In this document: positions 41,287 to 50,890 of the stretch, one piece after another
Position numbering within the stretch: position 1 is the stretch's first letter
How the letters are laid out: each line of letters begins with the position of its first letter
Source: Chitinophagaceae bacterium
GTDB lineage: Bacteria > Bacteroidota > Bacteroidia > Chitinophagales > Chitinophagaceae
Length of the DNA stretch: 64,000 nt
Direction: 5' to 3'
NCBI GenBank assembly: GCA_016713085.1
Contig: JADJPV010000001.1
Location: forward strand, 930,001-994,000
The notes under the pieces: model-generated
Seen by the model: only the letters and a program-made list of their open reading frames with translations
Database searches by the model: none
Told to the model about the DNA's origin: nothing
Translations under genes and position numbers: made by a program

Positions 41287-42054
41287 ATGCATATTATAGA
41301 TACACATACCCATCTTTATCTTGAAGAGTTCCATAAGGATATTAAGGAGGTGATTACCAGGGCAAATGCTGTTGGTGTAGCTAAATTTTACCTGCCAAAT
41401 ATTGACAGCAGCTCTATTAATGATATGCTAAGGCTGGAAGAACATTTTCCGGAGCAATGTATTGCCATGATGGGACTACACCCCTGCTCAGTGAAGGAGA
41501 ATTATAAAGATGAATTAAAACTTGTTGAAGAGTGGCTTAAAAAAAGACCTTTTGCCGGGGTAGGCGAAATAGGCCTGGATTATTACTGGGACCAGGCATT
41601 TGTAAAAGAACAAAAAGAAGCTTTTCAACTTCAGATTGAATGGGCTTTATATCACAATCTCCCCATCATCATCCATAGCCGTAACTCATTACAGGATTGT
41701 ATTGATATCGTTAAGCAAAACCAAAATGGTCAATTGAAAGGGATTTTCCATTGCTTTGGCGGATCAATTGAAGAAGCAAAACAAATAATGGATCTTGGAT
41801 TTCTGATGGGCATTGGAGGCGTGGTTACTTATAAAAAAGCAAATCTTACTGAAGTACTTTATAAAATTCCCGTTGCACATCTTGTACTGGAAACTGATGC
41901 TCCTTACTTAACACCTGTTCCTTTCAGAGGTAAACGAAACGAACCGGCATATTTAAAATATGTAATTGAAAAAATTGCTGAAGCAAAAAATCTGTCAGCT
42001 TTCGAAATCATTGAGGCCACAACTGCAAATGCTCAAAATTTATTCGGGGGCTAA
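41287..42054 (+). CDS. tatD: TatD family metal-dependent hydrolase
   Basis: 255 residues, ATG at 41287 (MHIIDTHTHLYLEEF). TIM-barrel amidohydrolase of the TatD/YcfH family; known members are 3'-5' DNases or D-aminoacyl-tRNA-related. Metal ligands: HTH at the N-terminus, GEIGLDYYW (Glu), IIIHSRNS (His), GIFHCFGG (His), ETDAPYLTP (Asp). Followed 30 bases later by tRNA-Ser. Confidence 0.93.
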   Translation: MHIIDTHTHLYLEEFHKDIKEVITRANAVGVAKFYLPNIDSSSINDMLRLEEHFPEQCIAMMGLHPCSVKENYKDELKLVEEWLKKRPFAGVGEIGLDYYWDQAFVKEQKEAFQLQIEWALYHNLPIIIHSRNSLQDCIDIVKQNQNGQLKGIFHCFGGSIEEAKQIMDLGFLMGIGGVVTYKKANLTEVLYKIPVAHLVLETDAPYLTPVPFRGKRNEPAYLKYVIEKIAEAKNLSAFEIIEATTANAQNLFGG

Positions 42055-42066
42055 AGGTGATACCTG

Positions 42067-42074
42067 TATTTTTG
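42067..42074 (+). promoter_or_regulatory. -7 box (TATTTTTG) of tRNA-Ser
   Basis: Exact TAnnTTTG match 10 bases before the first tRNA base, in the 30-base gap after tatD. Fits a dedicated tRNA promoter. Confidence 0.6.
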
Positions 42075-42084
42075 CCGTCCAAAA

Positions 42085-42171
42085 GGAGACGTGTCCGAGT
42101 GGTTGAAGGAGCACGCCTGGAAAGTGTGTATACGGGAAACTGTATCAAGGGTTCGAATCCCTTCGTCTCCG
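42085..42171 (+). tRNA. tRNA-Ser (anticodon GGA)
   Basis: Acceptor stem GGAGACG / CGTCTCC with discriminator G at 42171. Anticodon arm CACGC-CTGGAAA-GTGTG gives GGA at 42119-42121. Long variable arm typical of serine tRNAs (TATACGGGAAACTGTATC region). T-loop GGTTCGAATCC. Reads TCC and TCT codons. CCA is not encoded. Confidence 0.97.
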
Positions 42172-42213
42172 CTCTTATCCTCCACTGCTGCTATAGCAAA
42201 GGAGGTTTTTTAT

Positions 42214-42927
42214 TTATACCCCAATACCTAATTTTTCAACAGCAAGCTGCGATGCTATCTGGCTGGCATCTTTTTTATTAAACGCTTTCCCTTCTGCAAT
42301 TACTTCTCCATCTATTACGGCTCCGATTGTGAATAGCCTGCGGCCATTTTCCAATCGTTCATCTAATGTTTCAAAATCAAGCACTTTGCCGTTTTTGTTA
42401 GCCCAGCCATATAATTTATTTTTATGATTAATCTCCAGCAACTCCAGTTCTTCCATAAATAAATGTGGAACAATCACATTCTTCGTTATCCACTTCTGTG
42501 TTTTGCGGTAGCCAAGATCAAGATAAATAGCACCTAACAGTGCTTCTAATGTGTTACCGAATATCTGGGAAATCTTAAGTGAATTATCCCCTTTGTTATA
42601 AATTGTAATTTTTTTCAACCCCATCCGCACGGCAATATCATTGAGTGTAGCACGGTTTACCATTTTACTCCGCATCTCCGTTAAAAACCCCTCTCCTTTG
42701 TATGGATATTTTTTAAACAAATAATGAGCAACTGCTGCACTCAACACAGCATCGCCTAAAAATTCGAGTCTTTCATTATTCTGATCACTTCCTTCTTTAA
42801 CTGATCGATGGCTTAATGCAGTTTTGTACAATAACAAATCCCCCGGACTATAGCCCAGAATATTGCGAAGGTTACTTTCGAATTTGTTTTTTGCTGGTAA
42901 TATTTGACGGACGAAGTTCCGCACCAT
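42214..42927 (-). CDS. rnc: Ribonuclease III
   Basis: 237 residues. Cleaves double-stranded RNA in rRNA maturation and RNA turnover. Signature NERLEFLGDAVL (about residues 51-62) and the second acidic motif GNTLEALLGAIYLDLG carry the Mg-binding Glu/Asp residues. A C-terminal double-stranded RNA-binding domain (about 165-237: NHKNKLYGWANKNG, ASQIASQLAVEKLG) completes it. Third gene of acpP-fabF-rnc, 70 bases after fabF. Confidence 0.96.
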   Translation of the reverse strand: MVRNFVRQILPAKNKFESNLRNILGYSPGDLLLYKTALSHRSVKEGSDQNNERLEFLGDAVLSAAVAHYLFKKYPYKGEGFLTEMRSKMVNRATLNDIAVRMGLKKITIYNKGDNSLKISQIFGNTLEALLGAIYLDLGYRKTQKWITKNVIVPHLFMEELELLEINHKNKLYGWANKNGKVLDFETLDERLENGRRLFTIGAVIDGEVIAEGKAFNKKDASQIASQLAVEKLGIGV

Positions 42928-42997
42928 AAATTTTATACATCATCAACTATAAAAGAAACACTTCCTTTATCTGATGTGATAACAAATCTAAAGGAAA

Positions 42998-44248
42998 TCA
43001 GGAATATTTCTTTACAATCACTGAAGCATTGTGCCCGCCAAATCCAAAAGTATTACTCAAAGCTGCACGTACAGTACGTTTCTGAGCTTTATTAAAAGTA
43101 AAATTTAGTTTTGCATCTAATTCAGGATCGTCAGTAAAATGGTTGATTGTTGGAGGAACAATGTCATGCACTACACTCATTACACATGCAATTGCTTCCA
43201 GAGAACCGGCAGCACCTAAGCAATGACCTGTCATTGATTTGGTAGAACTGATGTTCAGATTATAAGCATGCTCACCAAATACAGTAAGAATTGCCTTTGT
43301 TTCAGCTATATCGCCCAATGGAGTAGAAGTTCCATGCACATTGATATAATCAATATCAGATGGCTGCATACCCGCATCTTTTAAAGCAGCAGTCATTACA
43401 TTTTTTGCGCCAAGTCCTTCCGGGTGAGGGGCAGTAATATGATGAGCATCTGCTGTTGCACCGCCGCCGGCAATTTCACAATAAATTTTTGCGCCACGCT
43501 TTAATGCATGTTCAAGATCTTCCAATATTAACATACCGGCACCCTCTCCCATTACAAAGCCATCTCGATCTTTATCAAATGGGCGGCTGGCTGTTTTCGG
43601 ATCATCATTTCTTTCACTTAACGCTTTCATTGCATTGAACCCACCAAGTCCTGCAGCACTTACCACAGCTTCACTTCCACCAGTTAATATAATATCAGCT
43701 TTACCCAGCCTGATATTATCGTATGCATCAATAACAGCATTAGTGGAAGATGCACAGGCAGAAACCACTGCATAATTCGGACCTCTGAAACCGTGACGCA
43801 TGGAAACTTGTCCGGCAGCAATATCCAGAATCATTTTTGGAATAAAGAAAGGATTGAAGCGGGGAGTACCGTCACCCAAAGCATAATTAACCACTTCTTC
43901 CTGAAAGGTGATTAAACCACCGATACCGCTGGCGAAAATAACACCAACACGGTCAACATCTACGTTGTCTTTATTGATGCCTGCGTCTTTAACAGCCTCA
44001 TCACTAACGATCAGTGCGAACTGTGTAAAACGGTCAATTTTTCTTGCCTCTTTTCTGTCCAGATAGGCTGTAGGTTCAAAATCTTTTACCTCGCAGGCAA
44101 ATCTTGTTTTGAATTTAGAACAATCAAATTGTTTGATGAAATCAGCACCTGAAACACCATTAACCAAACCCTCCCAATATTCATCAAGAGTTTTGCCTAA
44201 TGGTGTCAGGGCACCAATTCCGGTAACTACTACTCGTTTGAGTTGCAT
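42998..44248 (-). CDS. fabF: 3-oxoacyl-[acyl-carrier-protein] synthase II
   Basis: 416 residues. Elongating condensing enzyme of fatty-acid synthesis; adds malonyl-ACP units. Thiolase fold with nucleophile Cys in AVVSACASSTNA and His in VHGTSTPLGD and KSMTGHCLGAAGS. C-terminal NTFGFGGHNASVIV. Downstream of acpP by 48 bases; the two products work together. Confidence 0.97.
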   Translation of the reverse strand: MQLKRVVVTGIGALTPLGKTLDEYWEGLVNGVSGADFIKQFDCSKFKTRFACEVKDFEPTAYLDRKEARKIDRFTQFALIVSDEAVKDAGINKDNVDVDRVGVIFASGIGGLITFQEEVVNYALGDGTPRFNPFFIPKMILDIAAGQVSMRHGFRGPNYAVVSACASSTNAVIDAYDNIRLGKADIILTGGSEAVVSAAGLGGFNAMKALSERNDDPKTASRPFDKDRDGFVMGEGAGMLILEDLEHALKRGAKIYCEIAGGGATADAHHITAPHPEGLGAKNVMTAALKDAGMQPSDIDYINVHGTSTPLGDIAETKAILTVFGEHAYNLNISSTKSMTGHCLGAAGSLEAIACVMSVVHDIVPPTINHFTDDPELDAKLNFTFNKAQKRTVRAALSNTFGFGGHNASVIVKKYS

Positions 44249-44296
44249 AAGTTGCCTGGTAAAAGAGAGGTTTATACCGCTTGCAGCGGTATTTAA

Positions 44297-44533
44297 TTAC
44301 TTAGCGTGTTCTTCTAAATAAGCTACTGCCTGACCAACTGTTGTGATGGTTTCAGCCTGCTCGTCAGGAATTGAGATGTTGAATTCCTTTTCAAATTCCA
44401 TGATCAGTTCTACTGTGTCTAATGAATCAGCCCCTAAATCATTTGTAAAAGAAGCTTCAGGATTAACCTCTGATTCTTCAACACCTAACTTGTCTACGAT
44501 GATTTTTTTAACTCTTGCTGCGATGTCTGACAT
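44297..44533 (-). CDS. acpP: Acyl carrier protein
   Basis: 78 residues from the ATG at 44533 (MSDIAARVKKIIVDK); the frame extends 16 codons upstream, beyond the promoter, so this start is preferred. The phosphopantetheine Ser is in GADSLDTVELIMEFE. Acidic, all-helical. First gene of acpP-fabF-rnc. Confidence 0.97.
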   Translation of the reverse strand: MSDIAARVKKIIVDKLGVEESEVNPEASFTNDLGADSLDTVELIMEFEKEFNISIPDEQAETITTVGQAVAYLEEHAK

Positions 44534-44559
44534 TGTCGTAATTATTTGGTTACAGGTTG

Positions 44560-44567
44560 CAAAAATA
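44560..44567 (-). promoter_or_regulatory. -7 box (TATTTTTG) of acpP-fabF-rnc
   Basis: Exact TAnnTTTG match on the - strand, 26 bases before the acpP ATG. It lies within the longer open frame and supports the 44533 start. Confidence 0.6.
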
Positions 44568-44761
44568 GAGTTTTTAAGCAATTAGCAAGCGTTCTATTAA
44601 AAATGTCTGAAACCTCTCATTTTCAGGCAGTTCAAATATCCTTTTCAGCCGCACCGGAAATATTATTATTTTATCGCCATACTTCTTACTTTTCCATTGT
44701 AGAACAACTGTTTGTTTTTACATAAAAAAATGTAACTTGTCCATCCTGCTTAATCCATTTT

Positions 44762-45193
44762 ATGGCACTGAAACAAATTGATTACGGTACTCCCGAATAT
44801 CAGCAAATGCTGAACTTACGTTATGAAATCTTACGTAAACCTCTTGGCCTTCAATTTGATCCTAAAGAGTTAGAAAGCGAAAAGAATGCAATTCTTATTG
44901 CTGCATTTGAGGAAGAGAAAATGCTTGGATGCTGTTTTTTAATCCCTGTTGATAGCGAGACAGTAAAACTTCGCCAGATAGCCGTGCAAAATAATCTTCA
45001 GGGTAAAGGAATTGGTGCTTCGTTAATGAATTTTGCTGAAAATATTGCCCGTGACCGGGGATACAAAACCATGCTGATGCATGCCCGAAAATCTACAGCA
45101 CACTTTTTTGAGAAACAGGGTTATAAAATTGAAGGAGATGATTTTATTCAATTAACTATTCCCCATCTGGTTATGAAAAAGCGTTTGATCTAG
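44762..45193 (+). CDS. GNAT family N-acetyltransferase
   Basis: 143 residues. Acetyl-CoA-dependent N-acyltransferase. Motif A is LRQIAVQNNLQGKGIGASLM with the Q-x-x-G-x-G pyrophosphate loop. Motif B covers FFEKQGYKIEG. The N-terminal segment LRYEILRKPLGLQF resembles ElaA-like members. Substrate unknown. Divergent from acpP with about 230 bases between starts; alone on its strand. Confidence 0.9.
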   Translation: MALKQIDYGTPEYQQMLNLRYEILRKPLGLQFDPKELESEKNAILIAAFEEEKMLGCCFLIPVDSETVKLRQIAVQNNLQGKGIGASLMNFAENIARDRGYKTMLMHARKSTAHFFEKQGYKIEGDDFIQLTIPHLVMKKRLI

Positions 45194-45406
45194 CACTTTC
45201 ACCCTTCAAATACAATTACTCAAGGAGCATCTGGTTAAATATCTCTCTTGCTAATACGATCAAATGATGAATATTTTCAGTTTTTCTGGCTTAAAACACT
45301 AAAAATCGTAGAAAAACATCGTCATTCGTAGTTTTACGTATTGCAAAAGTCATTAATGTATTCGATTTTTGTAATGGTTTTTACTCATATCCAATAACCG
45401 ATTCCT

Positions 45407-47752
45407 ATGAAGAGAGCTATACGCTGTACCCAAACCATTTTGCTGTTATATTTAATAGCCTTCCCTGAATTTTTATTTTCACAAGCCAATGTTGCAGTAG
45501 GAAAAAGTTTTATCAACATTACCCGTCCGGGTGGCGGAACAATTATACCCGGTGATGAACTGGAAATCAGAGTATCTGTTTATGTAACAAATAACGGAGC
45601 AAGCAGAACTATTTACCGAACACGTTTTAATGATACGATTCCCAACAACCTTACTTATGTAACCAGCTCTATGAAGCTTATTACCAATGAGGGTGTATCA
45701 TACAGATCATTCACCGATGCAGGTGGAGACGATCTTGCAATGTATGATGGTCTTAGTAAAACACTTCGTTTTAATCTTGGCAGAGATACGTTTAATGCTT
45801 CTCCTTTTTACAATATGCCAACAAGAGTTGTTACAACCACAACAACTGATACATTAATTAATGGCGGCGGGTACTTCAGATCAGATACTCATCGGCCAAG
45901 AGCAGGGAGTGGCATGTTAATTCTTGTTACTTACAGAGTAACAGTTGATCTGGCAACTCCATACAATACGATTATCAATTATGGGCCCGGGACTTTAAGA
46001 TACAGAAATCAGATTTCTGCAGTTGCAGCAACTGACTATGCATTAAGCCCTAATAATTTATCATTTATCATTTATCCAAATTACGGATTATGTACAAATG
46101 CAAGTGGAGCAAATAATGTATCGGCTGGCAGTGGTGATTTCAGTTCAGGCGCAACTCATAATGGTACAAACCCGGGAACAGTGCCGGGCTACAATTTTGT
46201 GAATGTAACAACGGGAAACCCAGGGGATGGCAATTACTCAGTTATTAAAAATTTAAGTCCGAGCCAAAACACGAATCCGTTGATTCAACGTCCTGAATCT
46301 CCTTCAAGCCACAGGGTATTTGGTGTATGGGATATTATCGGCGACCATACAGGTGCTGCAGATCCATTGGCTGGGAACCCTCCATCAGCATCAGGAAGTA
46401 ATGGTGGATACATGCTGGCAGTAAATGCAGCTTATCAGTTAAGTATTGCCAACAATCAAACTGTAACTGGTCTTTGTGAAGACACTTACTATGAATTCTC
46501 TGCATGGTTCAGGAATGTTTGTAAGAGATGTGGTATTGACAGTATGGGCAGGGGTGCATCAAATGTATCAGTCCCCGCCGGGTATCTTGATTTGCCCGGA
46601 AATGATTCTTCCGGCGTTAAGCCAAACCTCACCTTCCAGATTGATGGTGTAGATTATTATGTATCAGGAAACATTGATTATACCGGCGCATGGGGGCAAT
46701 GGGTAAAAAAAGGATTTGTTTTTAAAACGGGTATCGGCCAAACATCATTAACGATTTCAATCAAAAATAATGCTCCGGGTGGGGGTGGTAATGACTGGGT
46801 AATGGATGATATAACTTTTGCCTCCTGTCTTCCCGGTTTAAATATGCGACCCGGCCCGGCGCCTTCCTATTGCATTAATGGACAGGTTCGACTGTCAGCA
46901 ATTGTAACTACTTATTATAATAACTACCAGTATTATCAGTGGGAAAGAAGTACAGATGGTGGAGCCAACTGGACTGCTGCTCCTGAATTGCCCGGTATAC
47001 AAACATTCTCATACGCATATGATGGAGTGAACTACACTGACAGCGTTGCAATACCCAGCTTCCTTGCAAATACTACATATAATGGTTACCTGTACAGAAT
47101 TAAAGTAGCTACATCAACTGCAAACCTGGCAACAAGCAGCTGTTCCATTTATCAGGGTAATACAATTGCAATAACTGTTAACAGCTCCTGTACTGTGCTT
47201 GATATAAACCTTCTGCAGTTTCAGGGACAGGTATCCAATAAGAAAACGTTATTGACCTGGCAAGCAAAAGCCGATCAAACCCCGCATAATTTTGAGGTTG
47301 AAAGAAGTGATGATGGAATTCAGTTTGCAAAAATCGGAACAGTAACAGGTTCTCAGAACGGACTAACAAATCAATATAGTTTTAGTGACCCGGAAGTTCT
47401 ATCTGGAAAGAAATTCTACCGTTTGAAGATTGTAACACAGGGTGGAGCTAATTCTAAATTCAGTGAAATCATCAGCCTTTCCGAAGGCAGTACCGGTAAA
47501 TTAGTTTTAAAATCACTGGTAAATCCATTCAACAGTTTACTGCAGTTTCAAATAGAATCACCTGAAGCAGATAAAATCCGTGTTGATTTATTCGATACCT
47601 ATGGTAAGCTTGTTTTTTCAGTGCCAACCACAATCCGGAAAGGAAACAATCCTGTTGCAATTGAAACAATGGGCTTTTTATCTAAGGGCACTTATATTCT
47701 CAGAATAAAATCAAGCAAAGAAATCATTAACCGCACTATTCAAAGTCTTTAA
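45407..47752 (+). CDS. T9SS-secreted adhesin-like protein, paralogue C
   Basis: 781 residues, frame intact. Signal peptide MKRAIRCTQTILLLYLIAF to FSQ. Core as in the genes at 10073 and 21327: VGKSFINITRPGGGTI, DTIPNNLTYVTSSMKLITNEG, WDIIGDHTGA, YYEFSAWFRNVCKRC, PGGGGNDWVMDDITFASC, LNMRPGPAPSYCINGQV, YQWERSTDGG. Fibronectin-like part (LLQFQGQVSNKKTLLTW) and T9SS type A sorting domain (SLVNPFNSLLQFQI to IINRTIQSL). The best copy for family comparison because it has no frameshift. Predicted cell-surface or secreted protein; ligand unknown. Confidence 0.87.
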   Translation: MKRAIRCTQTILLLYLIAFPEFLFSQANVAVGKSFINITRPGGGTIIPGDELEIRVSVYVTNNGASRTIYRTRFNDTIPNNLTYVTSSMKLITNEGVSYRSFTDAGGDDLAMYDGLSKTLRFNLGRDTFNASPFYNMPTRVVTTTTTDTLINGGGYFRSDTHRPRAGSGMLILVTYRVTVDLATPYNTIINYGPGTLRYRNQISAVAATDYALSPNNLSFIIYPNYGLCTNASGANNVSAGSGDFSSGATHNGTNPGTVPGYNFVNVTTGNPGDGNYSVIKNLSPSQNTNPLIQRPESPSSHRVFGVWDIIGDHTGAADPLAGNPPSASGSNGGYMLAVNAAYQLSIANNQTVTGLCEDTYYEFSAWFRNVCKRCGIDSMGRGASNVSVPAGYLDLPGNDSSGVKPNLTFQIDGVDYYVSGNIDYTGAWGQWVKKGFVFKTGIGQTSLTISIKNNAPGGGGNDWVMDDITFASCLPGLNMRPGPAPSYCINGQVRLSAIVTTYYNNYQYYQWERSTDGGANWTAAPELPGIQTFSYAYDGVNYTDSVAIPSFLANTTYNGYLYRIKVATSTANLATSSCSIYQGNTIAITVNSSCTVLDINLLQFQGQVSNKKTLLTWQAKADQTPHNFEVERSDDGIQFAKIGTVTGSQNGLTNQYSFSDPEVLSGKKFYRLKIVTQGGANSKFSEIISLSEGSTGKLVLKSLVNPFNSLLQFQIESPEADKIRVDLFDTYGKLVFSVPTTIRKGNNPVAIETMGFLSKGTYILRIKSSKEIINRTIQSL

Positions 47753-47770
47753 TAGAATATTCATCGCATA

Positions 47771-47800
47771 AAAAAATCCCCCGAATGTTCGGGGATTTTT
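47771..47800. terminator. Bidirectional terminator between paralogue C and atpA
   Basis: Stem CCCCGAA / TTCGGGG with AAAAAT / ATTTTT flanks and a TG loop. One C is unpaired (five C against four G), which may be another homopolymer error. Confidence 0.87.
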
Positions 47801-47818
47801 ATTTAAAGTAAGATCAAA

Positions 47819-49398
47819 TTAAGCTTTATACTGAGGGATAAGGCCATTTGCCATTTCCACCATTTTCTTAATGCCATCTTCAGGCAGATTTCCTTTTTAA
47901 ACTCCGCTAACACTTCAGGAAGCTTTGTTTCCATTTCATGTAAGAAATGTTCTTCAAACGCTTTAATACGTTTTACAGGAACTGCATTCAGTAAACCATT
48001 TGTACCGAGGTAGATAATGGCAACCTGCTTTTCTACTGCAAACGGACTATACTGAGCCTGTTTCAAAATCTCAACGTTGCGTGCACCTTTATCAATTACT
48101 GATTTTGTTGCAGCATCCATATCACCACCAAACTTAGAGAAGGCTTCCAGCTCACGGTAAAGTGCCTGATCAAGTTTTAATGTACCGGCAACTTTTTTCA
48201 TTGATTTGATCTGAGCGTTACCACCCACACGGCTTACAGAGATACCAACGTTGATCGCAGGACGGATACCGGCATTAAACAGGTTACCCTCTAAGAAGAT
48301 CTGTCCGTCAGTAATAGAGATTACGTTTGTAGGAATATAAGCAGATACGTCACCAGCCTGTGTTTCAATAATGGGCAATGCAGTTAATGAACCACCACCT
48401 TTTACAAGATGTTTAATACTGTCAGGAACATCATTCATGTTCTTCGCTACACTATCATCACCAATTACTTTTGCAGCACGCTCTAATAAACGGCTATGCA
48501 GGTAGAATACATCACCGGGATAAGCTTCACGGCCAGGAGGACGACGCAGCAACAATGACACTCCACGATATGCTACGGCCTGTTTTGACAGATCATCATA
48601 AATAATCAATGCAGGACGGCCGGTATCACGGAAGAACTCACCAATGGCAGCACCCGCATAAGGAGCGTAGAACTGTTGTGGAGCAGGATCGCTTGCAGAG
48701 GCAGCAACGATTGTTGTATAGATCATAGCACCATTATCTTCCAGTGTTTTCATAACACCGGCAATGGTTGATGCTTTCTGACCAATTGCAACATATATAC
48801 AGTAAACAGGTTTCCCTGCTGCATAGAATTCTTTTTGATTGATGATGGTGTCAACAGCAATGGCAGTTTTACCAGTCTGACGGTCACCAATGATCAATTC
48901 ACGCTGACCACGACCAATCGGAATCATTGCATCAATTGATTTGATACCGGTTTGTAATGGTTCCTTTACAGGTTCACGGAAGATAACACCCGGTGCTTTA
49001 CGCTCCAGTGGCATTTCATATAATTCACCGGTAAGAGGTCCTTTACCATCAATCGGTTCACCCAGTACGTTGATAACACGTCCGCTGATTCCTTCACCAA
49101 CTTTGATGGAAGCGATCTGTGCTGTACGGCGAACTTTAGAACCTTCTTTGATATCCTTTCCTTCACCCATTAATACCACACCCACATTATCTTCTTCAAG
49201 GTTCAATGCAATTGCACGAACACCGCTTTCAAATTCTACCAGTTCACCATAGCGAACATTGTTTAATCCATATACACGGGCAATACCATCACCCACCTGT
49301 AATACGGTACCTACTTCTTCCAAATCAGCACCAACACTGAAATTGCTTAACTGCTGGCGAAGTATCGCTGAAATCTCATCCGGTTTAATATCTGCCAT
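47819..49398 (-). CDS. atpA: ATP synthase F1 subunit alpha, C-terminus frameshifted
   Basis: About 526 residues. Non-catalytic nucleotide-binding subunit of the F1 head. P-loop GDRQTGKTAIAVD, PGREAYPGDVFYLHSRLLERAAK, ALYRELEAFSKFG. The open frame ends at 47803 with an unrelated tail; adding one A (coding strand) in the run at 47894-47898 gives EFKKGNLPEDGIKKMVEMANGLIPQYKA and a stop at 47819, the normal end. Last visible gene of the atp cluster: a terminator, not atpG, follows. Confidence 0.96.
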
Positions 49399-49424
49399 GA
49401 CGCTTTATTTTTTAAAAAATTGAA

Positions 49425-49988
49425 TTATCGAATATTTGGAACATAAATGTTTTTCTCAAACTGTTTCTGAATATCTCTCAGGTCTCTTGCTATACTTGCA
49501 TCAACTAAATTACCATTGTACTCCAGTTGAAACCCACCGATGAGTGCTTCATCAACCTCTGTTTCCAGTTCAATCAATTGAAAAGGAGTATCTGCTTTTA
49601 TTTTATTGATGATGGATGTTTTTAATGCTTCGCTGGCTTCTGTTGCAGTGGTAAGTTTTACGATATGAATGCCTTTGATTTCGTTATACTGTTCAATCAC
49701 GGCGTGAGCAATTTCGGGCAAAATGCTTTCACGGCCTTTCTTTACCAGCAGGTGAATAAACGCATTTGATAACTCACCTATATTTTTACTGATAACCGCA
49801 GAAACAATTTTCTCTTTGATATCGCTGTTAATTACGGGACTTCGGAGCAGATTGGTAAACTCCCTGCTTTGCTTACAAACCGCCTGTAAATATTTCATGT
49901 CGGTATATACAGCCTCCAGCTGATTTTTCTCCTGAGCGAGATCAACCAGTGACTTTGCATAACGACCTGCTAAACGTGGATTCTGCAT
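49425..49988 (-). CDS. atpH: ATP synthase F1 subunit delta (OSCP)
   Basis: 187 residues. Peripheral-stalk connector between F1 alpha and subunit b. N-terminal helical bundle (NPRLAGRYAKSLVDLAQEKNQLE) and conserved C-terminal GGFQLEYNGNLVDASIARDLRDIQKQF. Between atpF and atpA, as expected. Confidence 0.94.
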   Translation of the reverse strand: MQNPRLAGRYAKSLVDLAQEKNQLEAVYTDMKYLQAVCKQSREFTNLLRSPVINSDIKEKIVSAVISKNIGELSNAFIHLLVKKGRESILPEIAHAVIEQYNEIKGIHIVKLTTATEASEALKTSIINKIKADTPFQLIELETEVDEALIGGFQLEYNGNLVDASIARDLRDIQKQFEKNIYVPNIR

Positions 49989-50009
49989 TGATAATAGCTT
50001 AAAGCTTTA

Positions 50010-50503
50010 TTAATTTAATTTCACTACTTCTGCCAGCTGTTTAATATAAGTTTCCTGATCAGCTTTATTCGCCAGTTCACGACGCAATACTTTTCACTTA
50101 CTTCAATTACCAGATTTCCCACCTGATTTTTAACATCAGTTAAGGCAGCAAGTTTTTGCTGATTAATGGCAGCCTGGGCTTCCACAATAATTTTATTGGC
50201 TTCTGTTTTTGCCAGGTCCTTTGCTTCACTCACAATTTTATCCCTTGTTTCACGGGCTTCTTTCAGCAACTGCGCTCTTTCTTCACGGGCCTTTGCCAGC
50301 AATGCTTCATTTTCATTTTTCATCTGGGCCATTTCAGCTTTTACTTTCTCAGCTGTTTCCAGTGCTTCAGCAATGCCATTTTCCCTTTCGGTTAATCCTT
50401 TAATAATGGCGGGCCAGGCATATTTTTTCAACAGAAAAAATACCACTAAGAAGGCCACTAAAGTCCAAACCAATAAACCTAAACCGGGGGTAAGTAAATT
50501 CAT
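50010..50503 (-). CDS. atpF: ATP synthase F0 subunit b, C-terminus frameshifted
   Basis: About 164 residues. One N-terminal transmembrane helix (LLVWTLVAFLVVFFLLKKYAWP) and a long coiled coil rich in Ala/Glu/Lys, forming the peripheral stalk. The frame leaves the family after VIEVSEK; one T missing in the run 50091-50094 (coding-strand A) restores VLRRELANKADQETYIKQL and the stop at 50010. Confidence 0.94.
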
Positions 50504-50623
50504 ACTTGTCTTTTTTATATTTCTGATGCTGTTTCGCTTTAGCTGTACAGCACATTGTAATTTTTAAAAATACTGCATCCGCCGTCCTGTACTTTGGATG
50601 CAGTAAATCGTTTGTGTGATTGA

Positions 50624-50860
50624 TTAAAGTACCATCGCAAGGAAGCCCACGATAATAGCAAACAGAGCAGCTCCTTCTACGAGAGCCGCAGTAAGGATCA
50701 TGTTTGCACGGATATCGTTAGAAGCTTCTGGCTGGCGTGCAATTGATTCCAATGCACCTTTACCAATCTGACCGATACCGATACCTGCACCTACAGCTGC
50801 TAATCCAGCACCTACGGCACCACCGGCATTTGCCAACGCATCTAATAAAATAACATGCAT
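50624..50860 (-). CDS. atpE: ATP synthase F0 subunit c
   Basis: 78 residues, two transmembrane helices. Glycine-rich first helix (GGAVGAGLAAVGAGIGIG), polar loop ARQPEASNDIR, and ion-binding Glu in ALVEGAALFAIIVGFL. The residues seen do not establish a sodium site; proton coupling is the default. Forms the rotor ring. Confidence 0.96.
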   Translation of the reverse strand: MHVILLDALANAGGAVGAGLAAVGAGIGIGQIGKGALESIARQPEASNDIRANMILTAALVEGAALFAIIVGFLAMVL

Positions 50861-50890
50861 AATTGTGAATTTATCTGGTTAAAAAAAGAA

